64,000 bases of DNA from an uncultured bacterium (lineage in GTDB: Bacteria > Cyanobacteriota > Vampirovibrionia > Gastranaerophilales > Gastranaerophilaceae): positions 62,001-126,000 of the forward strand of contig CADAKY010000002.1 in the NCBI GenBank assembly GCA_902788575.1, written 5' to 3'. Positions 53,853-61,668 of this stretch are shown piece after piece. The stretch's first letter is position 1; the number at the start of each line of letters is the position of its first letter. Made by a program: the position numbers and the translations under genes. A model generated the notes under the pieces. That model was not told the DNA's origin. It made no database searches and saw only the letters and a program-made list of their open reading frames with translations.

Positions 53853-54011
53853 TTTTTTATCCTTTCGATTTGAGGGTAGTTTAAAACCGGTTGTATGTCT
53901 TTTGAAACAAACGGTGCTTTGTTTTCCACCAGAGCTTTACTTGCCCCCGACTACTCGTCACTTACTGAATTAATTGCTGCTCCATTAAAGAACGTCTTTC
54001 AGCAGTCTGAC

Positions 54012-54035
54012 AATGTTTAATTTATAACAAACATT
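54012..54035. promoter_or_regulatory. Inverted repeat around the rpsH -10 box
   Basis: AATGTTT (54012-54018) and AAACATT (54029-54035) flank the minus-strand TATAAA (54026-54021) with a 10-bp centre. It could be an operator for a repressor that blocks the promoter of the ribosomal operon; a stretch starting with the same AATGTTT begins the element at 54084. Confidence 0.4.
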
Positions 54036-54083
54036 AATAAAAATCAATAAATATTGTTAATAAATGTTAATATAATTTAACAG

Positions 54084-54676
54084 AATGTTTCTTTTGTTGA
54101 GATTAATTTTTGATATTTTCTGTATCTTTGTAGCCTTCATTTTCTTCTCTTTATTTCGGAGGTAAAGAGAAGAAGAAAACGAAGCAAAAGCGGATTGTTT
54201 GCAGAGTGCGGAGTTCCTCTGCGTAAGCAGAGAACGCAGACTCGTTTAACGCCAACAACCAAGCAGAAGAAGAGAAAGCACCGGATTGAATGGATACAAC
54301 GTCCTGACGGACGTAAGCTTGAATGGATGTTGCAAGCAGAGCTTGCACTTTTGGTTCGCCCACTTTACGCTGCGCCCGTCAAGAGAAGATAATAGAATTG
54401 TTTTACATTTTTTGAATTTATTCTTTTCCGCTAGGGCACGTAAGAGATTCGGCTTTGCCGAAAACATCAATTTAGTCAAAATGCCCGTAAGGGCATAGTG
54501 GTTAACCATTCAATCGCGTGCTTTTCTCTTTTTTCTTTGTTTCGTTTCTTTTTTCTCCTTTACCTCGCAAATAAAAGAGAAAAAAGAAATGAAAGTGCCA
54601 AGTAAACAAAAAGAAGAAAATGAAGGCTACAAAGATACAGAAAATATCAAAAATTAATCTCAACAAAAGAAACATT
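54084..54676. mobile_element. Hairpin mosaic element, copy 2, with 65-bp inverted ends
   Basis: 593 bp bounded by perfect 65-bp inverted repeats (54084-54148 and 54612-54676). Inside: a stem with loop ATTTCGGAGGT (54144-54172); CTCTGC/GCAGAG (54217-54232); ACGTCC/GGACGT with loop TGAC (54299-54314); TGCAAGC/GCTTGCA with loop AGA (54331-54347); TTCGGC/GCCGAA with loop TTT (54448-54462); ATGCCC/GGGCAT with loop GTAA (54481-54496); and a 13-bp stem around ACCTCGCAAAT (54545-54589). The central order is that of copy 1 at 2423. No transposase and no clear target duplication, so it is MITE-like at most. Any frames inside are by-products of the hairpins. Confidence 0.85.
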
Positions 54677-54791
54677 GTGTCGAAAGAGAATCTTTGAATA
54701 TTAGCCAATTAACTAATATGAAAAAAGATTTCTTTAAGATTAAATAAAATTATTAAATCTTTTTCATACTTCCAGCTATTCTTAATTCCAT

Positions 54792-54814
54792 GAGCCCCAG
54801 AGGCTCTTTTTTTT
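54792..54814 (+). terminator. Small terminator in gene-free region
   Basis: GAGCC-CCAGA-GGCTC followed by T8. No gene ends here. A 14-bp imperfect stem (about 54717-54770) lies just before it, so a small RNA could end at this site, but no convincing promoter is seen. The remaining bases from 54677 to 54882 hold nothing else I can name. Confidence 0.5.
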
Positions 54815-54882
54815 GGCAGAAAATTATAAATATTAGTATTTTTATTATTTATTATTAAAAAAATATTTTTAATGCAAAATGA

Positions 54883-54933
54883 GGACGCGGAAAAATCCAA
54901 AATTTGACAGAATTTTGAGATTTTCCCGCGTCC
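54883..54933. repeat. Long hairpin A
   Basis: GGACGCGG and CCGCGTCC at the ends, with the inner AAAAATC/CAAAATT arms also pairing with few mismatches; loop TGACAG. First of three consecutive hairpins upstream of the 55133 gene. Confidence 0.8.
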
Positions 54934-54948
54934 GACTATGGTGTGTGA

Positions 54949-54986
54949 GAGTCAATCCCTATGCGGGATAGCATAGGGATTGACTC
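54949..54986. repeat. Long hairpin B
   Basis: Perfect 16-bp arms beginning GAGTCAATCCC around the loop GGGATA. Second of three. Confidence 0.85.
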
Positions 54987-55000
54987 GAAACCGTTCCTCT

Positions 55001-55037
55001 GAGTTTGCGAGAAAAACGTGAGTTTTTCCGCAAACTC
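55001..55037. repeat. Long hairpin C
   Basis: Arms GAGTTTGCG-A-GAAAAAC and GTTTTTCCGCAAACTC pair over 16 bp with one bulged base; short GTGA loop. Third of three, ending 95 bp before the 55133 start. Confidence 0.8.
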
Positions 55038-55132
55038 AAATTGTTACAAAATGTAAATCATATTGTGATAATCAGTCAAGTTAAGAAAACAAAAATACTT
55101 TATATAGATACAACGGGAAATTAGGGGAAGTC

Positions 55133-57289
55133 ATGAATCCAAGCAGAGTTTTAAAACTTATATTACCACATACAGCGTCTATGAGAGCATTAAAAGCTAG
55201 ACCTATAGAGAACATTTTGCAAGAAATAAAGAACTTGAGACCTGTTCGTAATGTTGGCGAAGAAGCCAAAATGTTTGTAATGGAACAACCAACGAGATTT
55301 AAACAATTTTTCAGACATAACTATACACCTGCGTTAGAAGATATGGGTTGTATGAGTGGAGTTGGTGAGCAAAAATGGAACTTATTAGAACAATTGTGTT
55401 CAAGAAACGGTTTAAAAGTAAAAGATATTGGTAGTATAGCAAGATATGATACTGAAACTGTAAAATTCTTACAAGAATTGCCAGATGAAAAATTGTTAAA
55501 GCTAAGAGACTTTATAAGGATGAAAGACCCTCATTGTGAATACTTCCAAGCTGTAAAATCCGATACACTAAAAGTTTTGTCAGAAATGGAACAACCGCAA
55601 TTGGATTTTCTTAAAAAATATTTTCTACTTGAAAATCGTGGTTATCAAGTATTCAATAATGAACAAATAATCGCTCTTGCAAAACGTGGTTGTAATGAAC
55701 AACAGATAAATAAACTTATTTTCGACGGTGGTTTATATGGTGAAAGCGTTTTAGAAGCTACTGCGGTTAAAGATTTGAATATTGATAAGCTTATACAAGA
55801 AATTAATAAAGCGAAAAAAGCATATGGTAAGAATTTTAAAGGTGCACATGTTCTTCATAATGATTACAATCCAAACAGTTTTTCATTGGGAATTACTGAC
55901 CATAATGGTAAAGCATATTTAAAAACTTTTGATAAAGATTTTAATATCATCAGTGAAGAACAATTGTTTATTGAAAGTATTAAAAATGGTCAAAGGTCTG
56001 TTTCAAGGGCTGGAACACAAAATATTGCACACAGAGAAGAATTACAAGCTCTCTTAGATGATGAAAATGCCATTGTTACTTTAAAAAGAATATCAAAAAA
56101 AGGTAACTTACAATCTGATGTAACATTACAAGCTAATTGGACTGAATCAAGGAATCTTCCAACACAAGCCGTATTGCATAAATCTCAAGTGGTTAGTGAA
56201 GAAATGTCATTTATAGGTAAAAATGGTGAGCAACTTGTAGAAACAATGGTACCGTCAGAGGTTGAAGGGGTATATAGAATTTTACAAAAAGCACCTAACG
56301 GAGCTGTAAAAGTTCTGGGAGATGCTAAAATTGACCCCAAAACAGGTATTAAAACGATTACTAAAAATATGGAGTCTTTAAATGGAACTACAACAAATAA
56401 AGTTATAACAATTCAACCGAATGGTAACATGTCTTTAACATACGTTGTTAAAGATGCAGAGGGAAATGTTTTGATGAACAGGCAATTAACACACACTTTT
56501 GTCAGTCCTAATGAAGCAATATCTAAAGTTAATAGCAATACCTACAGAATAACTTACTCTACTGATAAAATTTCTGTACTTAATTCTCAAAATGGTAAAG
56601 TTACAGATATTAATCTCACAGAGATACTTAAAGATTGTACACCTGAACAAAAGCAGGAAATGATGACTGTTTTGAAACAAATGTCAGGTGAAAATTTGTT
56701 AAATATAAATGATAAAGTCAAAAATTTCAAAGTTATTGATAATTTGTTAGGCTCTTGTGCTTGTTATGCAGGTCAAGATATGGGAGTAATTGCAACAGGC
56801 GGTAATCACTTTGTAACAACTCATGAATTATATCACCTTATTAGCCAAGCTGAAAACGTAAGGAATGCAGATAAAATTTTAAACTTGCCTAAATATGTTA
56901 GAAATAAAATAGGAAATACATATCAAAAAGAATTGAAATTATTCTTAGAACATTTTCCAGAAGCTCAGCGAAATCATGTTAACTACTTCACAAATCAATT
57001 AACTCCTATTACTTCAATAGAAGAAACAATTGCAGAAGGTGGAGCAGCACTAAATACATATAATAATTTGTCTTTATTCTCGATTAGAACAGAGTATTTA
57101 GAAAGATATTTCCCTGAAACTATTGCACAGATTGAAAAAGCAACCGTTTATAGAGAATCGCAAATTATAAATAAGTTAGTTCAAACTCGTTCGAAAGACA
57201 CAAATTTAATGAGTAAAAAATTAAATATTCCGTATGATATGAAAACTAAACTTAATCAAGCAAACAAAAAAATGTTTTCTGTGGCATAG
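55133..57289 (+). CDS. Large HExxH protein, putative effector-like metallopeptidase
   Basis: A 718-residue protein of no recognised family. Residues 1-230 are helical; about 230-520 are rich in beta strands with repeated -G-x-[LV]-T- type stretches, perhaps a repeat domain; and the C-terminal part has HExxH in FVTTHELYHLISQAE followed by SIEETIAEGGAAL with a candidate third ligand. The start MNPSRVLKLILPHTASMR has no FKG leader. ATG behind AGGGGAA. It stands alone after the hairpin cluster and its codon use is AT-rich. Size and domain order suggest a secreted or toxin-like peptidase; this is inference. Confidence 0.7.
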   Translation: MNPSRVLKLILPHTASMRALKARPIENILQEIKNLRPVRNVGEEAKMFVMEQPTRFKQFFRHNYTPALEDMGCMSGVGEQKWNLLEQLCSRNGLKVKDIGSIARYDTETVKFLQELPDEKLLKLRDFIRMKDPHCEYFQAVKSDTLKVLSEMEQPQLDFLKKYFLLENRGYQVFNNEQIIALAKRGCNEQQINKLIFDGGLYGESVLEATAVKDLNIDKLIQEINKAKKAYGKNFKGAHVLHNDYNPNSFSLGITDHNGKAYLKTFDKDFNIISEEQLFIESIKNGQRSVSRAGTQNIAHREELQALLDDENAIVTLKRISKKGNLQSDVTLQANWTESRNLPTQAVLHKSQVVSEEMSFIGKNGEQLVETMVPSEVEGVYRILQKAPNGAVKVLGDAKIDPKTGIKTITKNMESLNGTTTNKVITIQPNGNMSLTYVVKDAEGNVLMNRQLTHTFVSPNEAISKVNSNTYRITYSTDKISVLNSQNGKVTDINLTEILKDCTPEQKQEMMTVLKQMSGENLLNINDKVKNFKVIDNLLGSCACYAGQDMGVIATGGNHFVTTHELYHLISQAENVRNADKILNLPKYVRNKIGNTYQKELKLFLEHFPEAQRNHVNYFTNQLTPITSIEETIAEGGAALNTYNNLSLFSIRTEYLERYFPETIAQIEKATVYRESQIINKLVQTRSKDTNLMSKKLNIPYDMKTKLNQANKKMFSVA

Positions 57290-57330
57290 AAAATGTTTGA
57301 TATTGTTTCAAAAAAGAAGATTGAAAATTA

Positions 57331-57471
57331 TTATCTCAGTCCTTTTTCCGGAAAAGCGGAATTCGAGGTTACAATTTCATAATATTCATTCTTGTCGATA
57401 TTTACACCCATGTTTTTTATATCGACAGTGAATTTTTTCTTCTTTTTTTTCTTGGGTTTATTTTCTTCCAT
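57331..57471 (-). CDS. Small basic protein cotranscribed with panD
   Basis: A 46-residue frame: MEENKP, a run of seven Lys, then FTVDIKNMGVNIDKNEYYEI and a tail ending AFPEKGLR. It begins 2 nt after the panD stop on the same strand, so it is probably translated by coupling. The non-random, polar sequence and tight spacing argue that it is real. No family recognised. Confidence 0.55.
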   Translation of the reverse strand: MEENKPKKKKKKKFTVDIKNMGVNIDKNEYYEIVTSNSAFPEKGLR

Positions 57472-57473
57472 AA

Positions 57474-57821
57474 TTATAAAATCTCGTTGTTTTCACCCAC
57501 CTGAACAATTGTTGGTTGATGGCTTTCGATTTCTTCCGGTGTAAGCTGAGCGTATGTAACAATTATAATTTTGTCACCTTTTTGTGCTTTTCTTGCAGCA
57601 GCACCATTGAGGCAAAAACATTTTGAACCCTTTTCACCCTTTAGTGCATAGGTTTGAAATCTTTCACCATTGTTTATATTTAATATTTCGACTTTTTCCC
57701 ACTCACGAATTTTTGCTTTTTCAAGAAAATCTTCGTCAATTGTTATAGAGCCGACGTAATTTAAGTTTGCGTCCGTGACGGTTGCTCTGTGTATTTTAGA
57801 ATTTAGAAACTCTCTTAACAT
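57474..57821 (-). CDS. panD: Aspartate 1-decarboxylase (PanD)
   Basis: Makes beta-alanine for pantothenate and hence coenzyme A and the ACP arm. The 115-residue proenzyme has the self-cleavage site Gly-Ser in NYVGSITID that generates the pyruvoyl group, and the C-terminal [20 protein letters not shown]. panB and panC are not in the window. It is followed by a 46-residue gene 2 nt on. Confidence 0.97.
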   Translation of the reverse strand: MLREFLNSKIHRATVTDANLNYVGSITIDEDFLEKAKIREWEKVEILNINNGERFQTYALKGEKGSKCFCLNGAAARKAQKGDKIIIVTYAQLTPEEIESHQPTIVQVGENNEIL

Positions 57822-57914
57822 ATCTACCTCTCAAAACATGGTATCACAAACAGAAAAATTTGAGTCAATATTAATTAAGTTATTGTTGATGTTTAAATTT
57901 TGTACTCTTAGTCA

Positions 57915-57943
57915 TTGACTTTTGGTCATTAATTTGATAATAT
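57915..57943 (+). promoter_or_regulatory. Promoter and likely operator of the tetR operon
   Basis: TTGACT (57915-57920), 17-bp spacer, TAATAT (57938-57943). The inverted repeat TGAC-TTTTG-GTCA covers the -35, as in self-repressed TetR promoters. Confidence 0.7.
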
Positions 57944-57962
57944 TTTTTTGTTAGGAGTTTGT

Positions 57963-58568
57963 ATGACAACAAAAAGACAAGAAAATGCGCTAAAAACTCG
58001 GGAGAAGCTTAAAAGTACAGCGGAGAAACTTTTAAAAACTAATGGGTTTAATGCGTTATGCGTGGAAGATATTACAAAAGCTGCAGGAGTCGCAAAGGGT
58101 ACTTTTTATGTTTATTTCAAGCATAAAGAAGATATTGTTGCCGAGATTTGCAGAGGATATTTTAAACAAATTGAAGAACAAATAGAACAAATGAAAACGC
58201 ACGACATAAGTGAAAAATTAGCGGTTTATTTTGACAGTTTTATGCGTGCGGTTATGTTATACGGAATAAATATCTGCAGAGAATGGATAAGAAGCTCAAT
58301 TGATCCTAAAACCGCACCTGATAATACTGATATGACTAAATGGCAGTATGATGTTGAAATGCTTAAAAATATTTTAACTAATGCGGTTAAAAATAATGAA
58401 TTAAAAAAAGATACACCAGTAGAATTATTAACTCATATGATAATTTCGGAACTGTATGGAATGATGACCTGCTGGTGTATGTCAGACGGCGAATTTGAGC
58501 CGACAGAATGGACTAAAAAATTTGCAGATATGCCGTTAAAAGCTGTTTTAGATAAATATTTAATATAG
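57963..58568 (+). CDS. TetR-family transcriptional regulator
   Basis: A 201-residue protein with the TetR N-terminal helix-turn-helix VEDITKAAGVAKGTFYVYFKHKEDI and a ligand-binding helical C-terminal part. ATG at 57963 behind TTAGGAG; the earlier frame start is rejected. It sits first in a five-gene operon (aldo-keto reductase, acetyltransferase, CMD-cupin protein, flavoprotein), which it probably represses until a toxic electrophile or similar ligand binds. The operator is suggested by the TGAC-N5-GTCA repeat on the -35. Confidence 0.93.
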   Translation: MTTKRQENALKTREKLKSTAEKLLKTNGFNALCVEDITKAAGVAKGTFYVYFKHKEDIVAEICRGYFKQIEEQIEQMKTHDISEKLAVYFDSFMRAVMLYGINICREWIRSSIDPKTAPDNTDMTKWQYDVEMLKNILTNAVKNNELKKDTPVELLTHMIISELYGMMTCWCMSDGEFEPTEWTKKFADMPLKAVLDKYLI

Positions 58569-58577
58569 GAGAAAGTT

Positions 58578-59570
58578 ATGCAGTATGTAAAATTAGGTAA
58601 CACCGGTGTTGATGTTTCAAGAATTTGTTTAGGTTGTATGAGTTTTGGAAAACCGGGGAAAGAAAATGGAGTTTTCCCTTGGGCAAAAGATTATGATGAT
58701 GCTAAACCTATATTTAAAAAAGCTGTAGATTCAGGTATAAATTATTTTGATACTGCAAATGTTTATCAGCTTGGTACAAGTGAAGAAATAACGGGAAGAT
58801 TAATTAAAGAATTCGGTTTGGACAGAGATGAAATCGTTGTTGCTACAAAAGTTAATTTTGCGATGAGAGAAGGAAGACCAAACGGTGCAGGTTTATCAAG
58901 AAAAAATATAATGACAGAAATTGACCATTCTCTTAAAAGGCTGAATCTGGATTATGTAGATTTGTATCAAATTCACAGATTAGACCACGAAACTCCGATG
59001 GAAGAAATTATGGAAGCTTTGCACGACGTTGTAAAATCGGGTAAGGCAAGATATATCGGCGCATCTGTTATGTGGGCGTGGGAGTTTGAAAGATTAAATC
59101 AGATTGCAGAGCGCAACGGCTGGACAAAATTTGTTTCTATGCAAAATCAGTATAATTTGATTTATCGTGAAGAAGAACGTGAAATGATACCATTGTGTCA
59201 GGACAGAAAAGTTGCTATTGTTCCTTGGAGTCCGCTTGCGGGAGGAAGATGCGCTCATCCTTGGGGTACGAAAACACACAGAAATTCCATTGATGAAGTT
59301 TCACCTGCTGTTTTGGGTGCAACAGATGCACAGGACAAAGTTGTAGTTGATAATTTGGAAAAAATATCAAAAGAATTGGGGTATTCAATGGCGCAGGTGT
59401 CTTTAGCTTGGATGTTATCTAAACCTTATATAACATCTCCTATAGTAGGTTGCACAGACGTTAAACACGTTGAAGAAGCAGTTTCAGTGCTTGATATCAA
59501 ATTAAGTGATGATATTATTAAACGACTTGAAGCGCCTTATGTACCGCATATAAAGACGGGAGCTTTTTAA
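58578..59570 (+). CDS. Aldo-keto reductase
   Basis: NADPH-dependent reductase of 330 residues with the (beta/alpha)8 fold. Catalytic residues: Asp and Tyr in FDTANVYQLG, Lys in VVATKVNF and His in YQIHRLDH; the cofactor site near VPWSPLAGGRC and PIVGCTD is intact. It most resembles the YajO/YeaE or voltage-beta subgroup. 9 nt after the regulator, in one operon; substrate likely an aldehyde. Confidence 0.92.
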   Translation: MQYVKLGNTGVDVSRICLGCMSFGKPGKENGVFPWAKDYDDAKPIFKKAVDSGINYFDTANVYQLGTSEEITGRLIKEFGLDRDEIVVATKVNFAMREGRPNGAGLSRKNIMTEIDHSLKRLNLDYVDLYQIHRLDHETPMEEIMEALHDVVKSGKARYIGASVMWAWEFERLNQIAERNGWTKFVSMQNQYNLIYREEEREMIPLCQDRKVAIVPWSPLAGGRCAHPWGTKTHRNSIDEVSPAVLGATDAQDKVVVDNLEKISKELGYSMAQVSLAWMLSKPYITSPIVGCTDVKHVEEAVSVLDIKLSDDIIKRLEAPYVPHIKTGAF

Positions 59571-59589
59571 TAGAAGAAGGATATATTTG

Positions 59590-60135
59590 ATGGAAGAAGT
59601 TAGAATTGATGTAAGAAACCAAGAACCTGAAAGAATTGCAGAAGCTAAAAGAAGTTCTGATTTGTGTTTCAGGATTAATCATACAAACCCGACGACTCCT
59701 GAATGCAAGGAGTTGATTGACGAACTTTTTAATCATACATTGGGGGAAAATACTGTATTGCACCCGCCGATGTTTACAATATTGGCGGACAAAGTTAAAA
59801 TCGGTAAAAATGTTACTATTTTGAATAATTTTCAATGTATGTCCGCTGGTGGTTTGACGATAGAAGACGGTACAATGATTTCACTAAATTGTACTATTGC
59901 TACAAATAATCACGATATGTATGACAGATATGTAATCACCTGCAAGCCTGTTCATATAAAGAAAAACGTATGGATTGGGGTAAATGTTACTATACTTCCG
60001 GGGGTTACAATAGGAGAGAATGCAGTTGTGGGTGCCGGCGCGGTTGTAACAAAGGATGTTCCGGATAATGCAGTTGTTGTCGGAAACCCTGCAAGAGTAA
60101 TCAGATATCTTGATGCAGAAAAATTTAAAAAGTAA
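59590..60135 (+). CDS. Hexapeptide-repeat O-acetyltransferase (Maa/NodL type)
   Basis: Trimeric left-handed beta-helix enzyme that moves acetyl from acetyl-CoA to a sugar hydroxyl. The 181-residue protein has the N-terminal maltose/galactoside acetyltransferase cap, the hexapeptide turns in KIGKNVTILNNF, NNHDMYDR, and the end GAGAVVTKDVPDNAVVVGNPARVIR. ATG at 59590 behind AGAAGGA. Its presence in a redox operon is common in gut bacteria. Confidence 0.92.
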   Translation: MEEVRIDVRNQEPERIAEAKRSSDLCFRINHTNPTTPECKELIDELFNHTLGENTVLHPPMFTILADKVKIGKNVTILNNFQCMSAGGLTIEDGTMISLNCTIATNNHDMYDRYVITCKPVHIKKNVWIGVNVTILPGVTIGENAVVGAGAVVTKDVPDNAVVVGNPARVIRYLDAEKFKK

Positions 60136-60144
60136 GGAATGAAT

Positions 60145-60996
60145 ATGAAAAAGATTTTACTTTCAATTTTAATATTGGCGTTTTGCGCACAAGGCAGTTG
60201 TTTAGCACTTAATCACAAGAATAAAGGAGAAAATAAACCTATGGGTAAAATTGTACAGACCGCTGGCAGAGACAATTTAGGGAATTTTGCACCTGAATTT
60301 GCACACTTTAATGATGATATTTTGTTTGGTGAAAACTGGAACAATCAGGATATTTCAGTTAAAACAAGATGTTTGATTACGGTAATTGCACTTATGTCAC
60401 AAGGAATTACGGATAATTCTCTAAAGTATCATCTTCAAAATGCAAAAAATAACGGCGTGACACGCGAAGAAATTGCGGCTGCAATTACTCATACAGCTTT
60501 CTATGCAGGATGGCCAAAAGCCTGGGCGACATTTAATTTGGCAAAAGAAGTTTGGAATGATAAAACACCTGTTTTGTCAGAAAAAGATAAATATGCAAAA
60601 ACAATTTTCTTTCCAATCGGAGAGCCAAATGATGCTTATGCAAAATATTTTATAGGACAGAGTTATATTGCACCAGTGTCTGCTCAACAGGTAAAAATTT
60701 ATAATGTAACGTTTGAACCTAAATGCAGAAATAACTGGCATATACACCACGCAAAATCAGGCGGTGGACAGATGTTAATAGCAGTCGGCGGAAGAGGTTA
60801 TTATCAGGAATGGGGTAAAGAACCTGTTGAAATGAAGGCAGGAGATGTTATTAATATTCCTGCAAATGTCAAACACTGGCACGGTGCAGCACCGGATAGC
60901 TGGTTTTCACATCTTGCTGTTGAAATTGACGGGACGGAAACCTCGAATGAATGGCTGGAAGCAGTTAGTGATGAAGTGTATAATAAATTAAAATAA
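60145..60996 (+). CDS. Exported carboxymuconolactone-decarboxylase and cupin fusion
   Basis: A 283-residue protein with signal peptide MKKILLSILILAFCAQGS, then a CMD/AhpD-like domain (about 45-130; FGENWNNQDISVKTRCLITVIAL, HLQNAKNNGVTREEIAAAITHTAFYAGWPKA) and a cupin domain (about 180-270; NNWHIHHAKSGGGQML, GDVINIPANVKHWHGA) with three His and a Glu for metal. ATG at 60145 behind AAGGA. The fusion recurs in many anaerobes. Possible peroxidase or quinone-related role; not proven. Confidence 0.88.
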   Translation: MKKILLSILILAFCAQGSCLALNHKNKGENKPMGKIVQTAGRDNLGNFAPEFAHFNDDILFGENWNNQDISVKTRCLITVIALMSQGITDNSLKYHLQNAKNNGVTREEIAAAITHTAFYAGWPKAWATFNLAKEVWNDKTPVLSEKDKYAKTIFFPIGEPNDAYAKYFIGQSYIAPVSAQQVKIYNVTFEPKCRNNWHIHHAKSGGGQMLIAVGGRGYYQEWGKEPVEMKAGDVINIPANVKHWHGAAPDSWFSHLAVEIDGTETSNEWLEAVSDEVYNKLK

Positions 60997-61006
60997 GGAG
61001 ATAAAC

Positions 61007-61648
61007 ATGAAAGTATTATTATTTAACGGTTCACCCCATAAAAACGGTTGCACTTATACAGCTTTGGAAGAAATTGCAAAAACTTTAAACGAAGAAGGTA
61101 TAGATTCCGAAATTTATCAAATCGGGATAAAATCAATAACACCATGCAGAGCCTGCAGTGCTTGCGCAAAATTGGGAAAATGCGTTATTTCAGACGATGA
61201 TGTAAATAATTTTGTAGAAAAATGTAAAGATTTTGATGGTTTTATATTTGGTTCGCCGGTTCATTATGGTTCTGCCTGCGGCGGTATTACAGCTTTTTTG
61301 GACAGAGCTTTCTTTTCGGCACTTTTATCTGGAAGATTGGATTACTTCAGACATAAACCGGGTTCTGCAATTGCAAGCGCAAGAAGAGCCGGTACAACGG
61401 CGACTTTGGATCAGTTAAACAAGTATTTTACCATTTCCGAAATGCCGATAATTTCCGGCAGATACTGGAATATGATTCACGGTTACACAGCGGATGACGT
61501 TATACAGGATGAAGAAGGTATGCAGAATATGAGAATTCTTGCACGTAATATGGCTTGGCATTTAAAATGTCAGGAAGCTGGTAAAAACGCGGGAGTTCAG
61601 ATGCCAAAACAGGAAGAAATTGTATACACAAACTTTATAAGGAATTAA
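61007..61648 (+). CDS. Flavodoxin-like NAD(P)H-dependent FMN reductase
   Basis: A 213-residue flavoprotein with FMN loop NGSPHKNGCTYTALEE, a cysteine cluster PCRACSACAKLGKC that may hold an Fe-S cluster or a redox pair, and GSPVHYGSACGGITAFLDR. It closes the TetR operon and converges with murJ. Likely reduces quinones or nitro compounds in oxidative or electrophile stress. Confidence 0.9.
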   Translation: MKVLLFNGSPHKNGCTYTALEEIAKTLNEEGIDSEIYQIGIKSITPCRACSACAKLGKCVISDDDVNNFVEKCKDFDGFIFGSPVHYGSACGGITAFLDRAFFSALLSGRLDYFRHKPGSAIASARRAGTTATLDQLNKYFTISEMPIISGRYWNMIHGYTADDVIQDEEGMQNMRILARNMAWHLKCQEAGKNAGVQMPKQEEIVYTNFIRN

Positions 61649-61668
61649 AAATATAAACTCAATAATTT

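Noticed and set aside
53853..54011. Remnant of rpsN or rplE upstream of rpsH
   Set aside because: Translation of the minus strand gives no S14 zinc or C-terminal motif and no L5 sequence, only a short open stretch after a stop; treated as a leader.
54151..54708. Several overlapping frames of 65-87 residues in the gap after rpsH
   Set aside because: All are by-products of the inverted repeats of the second mosaic copy; none is conserved in frame with copy 1.
59518..59835. 105-residue minus-strand frame over the acetyltransferase start
   Set aside because: Antisense shadow of two well-defined genes.
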